This document shows positions 6,364 to 8,737 of a stretch of DNA of 8,737 nucleotides, piece after piece (within the stretch, counting starts at the first letter, position 1; each line of letters starts with the position of its first letter). The DNA is taken from NCBI GenBank assembly GCA_027076245.1, contig JALTKC010000585.1, positions 1 through 8,737 on the forward strand, read 5' to 3'. Under the pieces are notes generated by a model. That model was not told where the DNA came from. It made no database searches and saw only the letters and a list, made by a program, of their open reading frames with translations. The stretch is from Gammaproteobacteria bacterium. Lineage in GTDB: Bacteria; Pseudomonadota; Gammaproteobacteria; GRL18. Made by a program: the position numbers and the translations under genes.

Positions 6364-8046
6364 TTAATCCAGCTTATTTTTTTCCATTTCGTCAAAGTAA
6401 ACCCGTTTACGATAATTGATCAGACCATTGGTGGAGGAGTCATGGTTTTCAACATCGCCGGGGGTTGAGAGGTCTTTCTGTATCTGGCCGGCCAGAACCT
6501 TGCCGTATTCTACTCCCCACTGGTCAAAGGAGTTTATATTCCAGATAATGCCCTGGACAAATACCTTGTGTTCATACATAGCCAGAATGGACCCCAGGGT
6601 TTTGGGTGTCAGACGTTCAAAGATAATGGTATTGGTTGGTTTATTGCCGTCAAATACCTTGTGCTGAATCACCTCTTCAATTTCATCCTGGGAATAGCCC
6701 TGATGGCGCATTTCTTCCACGGCTTCCGTGTACTTTTTACCCAGCATTAGAGCCTTGGTCTGTGCCAGACAGTTAGAAAATAATACCCGGTGATGCAGGC
6801 CTAAGGGATTCTGGCTCAAAGCAGGAATTAAAAAATCAGCGGGTACAGGCTTGGTACCCTGGTGCAGTAACTGGAAAAAGGCATGCTGGCCGTTGGTACC
6901 GGACTGCCCCCAGATAATAGGGCCGGTCAGATAATTTACCCGATGGCCGTTGCGGTCGATGGTTTTGCCGTTACTTTCCATATCCAGCTGCTGCAGATAA
7001 TCAGGCAGACGTTCCAGGTACTGGCTGTACGGCATAATGGCATGACTCTGGGCATCAAAAAAGTTGTTATACCAGATCCCCAGTAAGGCCATAATAACCG
7101 GAATATTGTCCTCCAGGGGCGTCTTTAAAAAATGCTGATCCATTTCATAGGCACCATCGAGTAAAGCCTCAAAATGGTCCATCCCCAGATACAGGGCAAT
7201 AGACAGTCCAATAGCCGACCAGAGAGAATAACGGCCGCCTACCCAGTCCCAGAATTCAAAGGTATTGGCCTCATTAATACCAAATTTAGTAGCCAGTTCA
7301 ATATTGGTGGTCACCGCAACAAAGTGCTTTTCTATGGCTTTTTCATTACCCACCAGATCCATAAACCACTTACGGGCACTGAAGGCATTGAGCATGGTTT
7401 CCTGGGTGGTAAAGGTTTTAGAGGCAATAACAAACAGGGTGGTTTCCGGTTCTACACATTTTAGTGTTTCCACCAGATGAGTGGCATCGGCATTGGAGAC
7501 AAAGTAAACATCCAGTCCCCGCTGAGAATAGGGCTTCATGGATTCACACACCACATGCGGCCCCAGATCGGAGCCGCCAATACCGATATTAATAATACTT
7601 TTTATCCGGGCGCCATTATAACCACGCCATTCCCCGCTGCGTACCTGTTCAGAAAAGTCCCGCATATGGGCCAGTACCGCCTTAACTCCCGGCATAACAT
7701 TACGACCATTAACACGCACAGGTTTACTGGAGCGGTTTCTCAGTGCCGTATGTAAAACAGAACGGTGTTCAGTGGAATTTATGGGCTCTCCAGAGAACAT
7801 CAGATCCCGCCATTCTTCTACCCTGGCCTGACGCGCCAGATCCATAAGCAGGCGCATGGTTTCTTCATTTATCCGGTTTTTGGAATAATCGAGTACAATA
7901 TCATTGACAGAGGTAGAGAAGTTTTCAAATCTAAGCGGATCCTCTGCAAACATATCCCGCATATGAACGTCTTTAATGACCTCATAATGTTCTTTTAATG
8001 CCTGCCAGGCAGGAGATTCGACTAAATCTTTCATAGACTGTTTCAT
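6364..8046 (-). CDS. pgi: Glucose-6-phosphate isomerase
   Basis: Cytoplasmic enzyme that interconverts glucose 6-phosphate and fructose 6-phosphate in glycolysis and gluconeogenesis. From the ATG at 8046 it has 560 residues, close to the 549 of Escherichia coli, with a C-terminal extension of about ten lysine/acid-rich residues. The SIS-type sugar-phosphate core is clear: NIGIGGSDLGP near 153-163, signature 1 VGGRYSLWSAIG near 269-280, and signature 2 with FDQWGVEYGK near 507-516. Catalytic Glu357, His388 and Lys516 all sit two positions after their E. coli counterparts. The frame is open upstream to a TTG at 8067 and ATGs at 8058 and 8034; I chose 8046 because GGAA precedes it by 6 nt and the conserved Trp then falls at residue 14 (12 in E. 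coli). It is not overlapped by other genes; the next minus-strand gene starts 198 nt downstream. Confidence 0.96.
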   Translation of the reverse strand: MKQSMKDLVESPAWQALKEHYEVIKDVHMRDMFAEDPLRFENFSTSVNDIVLDYSKNRINEETMRLLMDLARQARVEEWRDLMFSGEPINSTEHRSVLHTALRNRSSKPVRVNGRNVMPGVKAVLAHMRDFSEQVRSGEWRGYNGARIKSIINIGIGGSDLGPHVVCESMKPYSQRGLDVYFVSNADATHLVETLKCVEPETTLFVIASKTFTTQETMLNAFSARKWFMDLVGNEKAIEKHFVAVTTNIELATKFGINEANTFEFWDWVGGRYSLWSAIGLSIALYLGMDHFEALLDGAYEMDQHFLKTPLEDNIPVIMALLGIWYNNFFDAQSHAIMPYSQYLERLPDYLQQLDMESNGKTIDRNGHRVNYLTGPIIWGQSGTNGQHAFFQLLHQGTKPVPADFLIPALSQNPLGLHHRVLFSNCLAQTKALMLGKKYTEAVEEMRHQGYSQDEIEEVIQHKVFDGNKPTNTIIFERLTPKTLGSILAMYEHKVFVQGIIWNINSFDQWGVEYGKVLAGQIQKDLSTPGDVENHDSSTNGLINYRKRVYFDEMEKNKLD

Positions 8047-8240
8047 TTCTGTTTCCATATTTGTCAATGCCGAAGACGACGTAAGCGCACAACTCTATCA
8101 TACAAAAACATCATATAAAAACCGGGCCGGATTATCCATGTACAATTAATATTTCAGAAGCTATTTTGATTTATAGCAAGGGCCTGCAGCAGGTAATTTT
8201 TTGCAGCCTGTTTTGTGCATACTTATAAATAAATTTTTAT
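8047..8240. other. Non-coding region upstream of pgi
   Basis: This stretch, which with the tRNA promoter and leader makes about 315 nt without a gene, has no convincing coding frame. On the minus strand GATAAT (8137-8132) and TATGAT (8099-8094) are -10-like, but neither has a good -35 at 16-18 nt. An imperfect palindrome centred on CCGGGCCGG (8115-8135) lies about 70-90 nt before the pgi ATG and could be an operator. At 8180-8210 a GGCCTGC/GCAGCC pairing with one bulged base can form, followed by TGTTTTG on the plus strand; no plus-strand gene ends there, so I do not call it a terminator. Confidence 0.35.
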
Positions 8241-8269
8241 TTGACTAATCCAGAAACCGGCCATATAAT
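8241..8269 (+). promoter_or_regulatory. Strong sigma-70 promoter of tRNA-Glu copy 2
   Basis: TTGACT (8241-8246), exactly 17 nt, then a perfect TATAAT (8264-8269). The sequence after the -10 box, ATGCGCAC, is partly GC-rich, as in stable-RNA promoters subject to stringent control. AT-rich DNA at 8221-8240 could serve as an UP element. The start would be near 8276, leaving an 85-nt leader before the tRNA. This is the best promoter in the window. Confidence 0.85.
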
Positions 8270-8307
8270 ATGCGCACTTTCTAGCTAATCGCTACGAAGC
8301 GACAAAA

Positions 8308-8344
8308 AGAATCAACTTCAAGAGACATTCTATCCGTTGATTTT
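8308..8344 (+). other. Leader hairpin upstream of tRNA-Glu copy 2
   Basis: AATCAAC (8310-8316) is the exact reverse complement of GTTGATT (8336-8342); adding a G:T and an A:T pair gives a 9-bp stem with a 19-nt loop. A smaller 4-bp stem TCGC/GCGA lies just before it (8289-8302). Both fall in the transcribed leader between the promoter and the mature tRNA, so they may guide 5' processing or protect the precursor. Confidence 0.4.
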
Positions 8345-8360
8345 CTAAACCATCCGGTAT

Positions 8361-8440
8361 TGTCCCCTTCGTCTAGTGGCCTAGGACACCGCCCTTTCAC
8401 GGCGGTAACAGGGGTTCGAGTCCCCTAGGGGACGCCACTT
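8361..8440 (+). repeat. 80-bp direct repeat, right copy (tRNA-Glu)
   Basis: Partner of the repeat at 1595-1674. Same orientation, so crossing-over between the two would delete the intervening idh, cyclase, binding-protein and pgi genes. Confidence 0.95.
8362..8437 (+). tRNA. tRNA-Glu, anticodon TTC (copy 2)
   Basis: 76-nt cloverleaf identical at every base to the gene at 1596-1671, with anticodon TTC at 8395-8397 and encoded CCA at 8435-8437. Unlike copy 1 it is a single-gene unit with its own strong promoter. The T-rich CTTCTTTTT right after the CCA may help end transcription, though no separate GC-rich hairpin precedes it. Confidence 0.98.
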
Positions 8441-8566
8441 CTTTTTAAAAAAACATCCATACTTTCCTGTATTTATTCTTTCTTTTCAAAATATATTTTC
8501 TATACTCAAAATCAGACTCTATGTTAGTTAGTTTTGCACTTAACGGACGAATACCATCGCACAATT

Positions 8567-8737
8567 ATGATAAAGACCATTTCAGTCAAACAAATTCGTA
8601 AAGGCATGTATATCCATGAATTAAACTGCTCCTGGCTGGATCATCCTTTTGCCAGAAACCAGTTTAAAATCACCGAACCTGAGGATATAAAAAAGCTGCT
8701 TAAATCCGGTATTAAAACGCTTAAAATTGACACCGAT
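8567..8737 (+). CDS. Probable HD-GYP c-di-GMP phosphodiesterase, N-terminal part (DUF3391)
   Basis: The first 57 codons are present and the frame is open to the right edge. The N-terminus matches my memory of the DUF3391 domain that starts many HD-GYP proteins: VKQIRKGMYIHELNCSW at 7-23, DHPFARNQF at 25-33, then a helix and LKIDTD at 52-57. In such proteins the HD-GYP phosphodiesterase domain follows and hydrolyses cyclic di-GMP to pGpG or GMP; that part is outside the window, so the activity is inferred. No signal peptide or membrane helix is seen, suggesting a cytoplasmic protein. The ATG is the first in frame after a stop at 8540-8542, but has no good Shine-Dalgarno. A TATACT at 8501-8506 might be a -10 box, without a clear -35. 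It lies 129 nt after tRNA-Glu on the same strand. Confidence 0.8.
   Translation, partial: MIKTISVKQIRKGMYIHELNCSWLDHPFARNQFKITEPEDIKKLLKSGIKTLKIDTD

Noticed and set aside
1595..8440. Genomic island bounded by tRNA-Glu att sites
   Set aside because: Both repeats are complete tRNA genes with separate promoters, there is no integrase or phage gene, and the contents include core metabolic genes; kept only as a repeat observation.
8501..8506. TATACT as -10 box for the right-edge gene
   Set aside because: No -35 box is recognisable 16-18 nt upstream in the T-rich DNA, so it is mentioned only in the gene entry.
8521..8601. 26-codon plus-strand frame with ATG at 8521
   Set aside because: It overlaps the start of the DUF3391 gene in another frame, has no ribosome site, and resembles nothing.

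Overview
The window looks like ordinary chromosome of a gammaproteobacterium with moderate G+C. This rests on the gltX / tRNA-Ala(GGC) / tRNA-Glu(TTC) neighbourhood, an enterobacterial-type glucose-6-phosphate isomerase, a monomeric NADP isocitrate dehydrogenase, and two membrane- or c-di-GMP-linked signalling genes. I cannot name the genus from sequence alone. All three tRNA genes encode their own CCA end.

Layout from left to right: the N-terminal 413 codons of gltX (minus strand, running off the left edge); a divergent intergenic region with a good sigma-70 promoter reading into tRNA-Ala(GGC) and then tRNA-Glu(TTC); a monomeric isocitrate dehydrogenase gene (plus strand); convergent to it, a two-gene minus-strand unit of a periplasmic family-3 solute-binding protein and a membrane-anchored diguanylate cyclase, 5 nt apart; pgi, also minus strand and upstream of that unit; a non-coding stretch of about 300 nt; a second, identical tRNA-Glu(TTC) behind a near-perfect sigma-70 promoter; and the first 57 codons of a DUF3391/HD-GYP type protein running off the right edge.

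Functionally, gltX makes the synthetase for the two tRNA-Glu genes nearby. idh and pgi are central carbon enzymes (TCA cycle and upper glycolysis/gluconeogenesis). The binding protein and cyclase probably form a ligand-sensing pair that controls c-di-GMP synthesis, and the right-edge gene is probably a c-di-GMP phosphodiesterase, so opposing c-di-GMP activities lie within about 3 kb.

I found no phage, transposase, integrase, CRISPR, toxin or defence gene, and no clear sign of an undescribed system. The points most worth a second look are the binding-protein/cyclase pair, the 80-bp perfect direct repeat formed by the two tRNA-Glu genes flanking about 6.7 kb, the Asp in place of the usual fourth zinc ligand of GluRS, and start-codon choices that shorten pgi and the binding protein relative to their longest reading frames.
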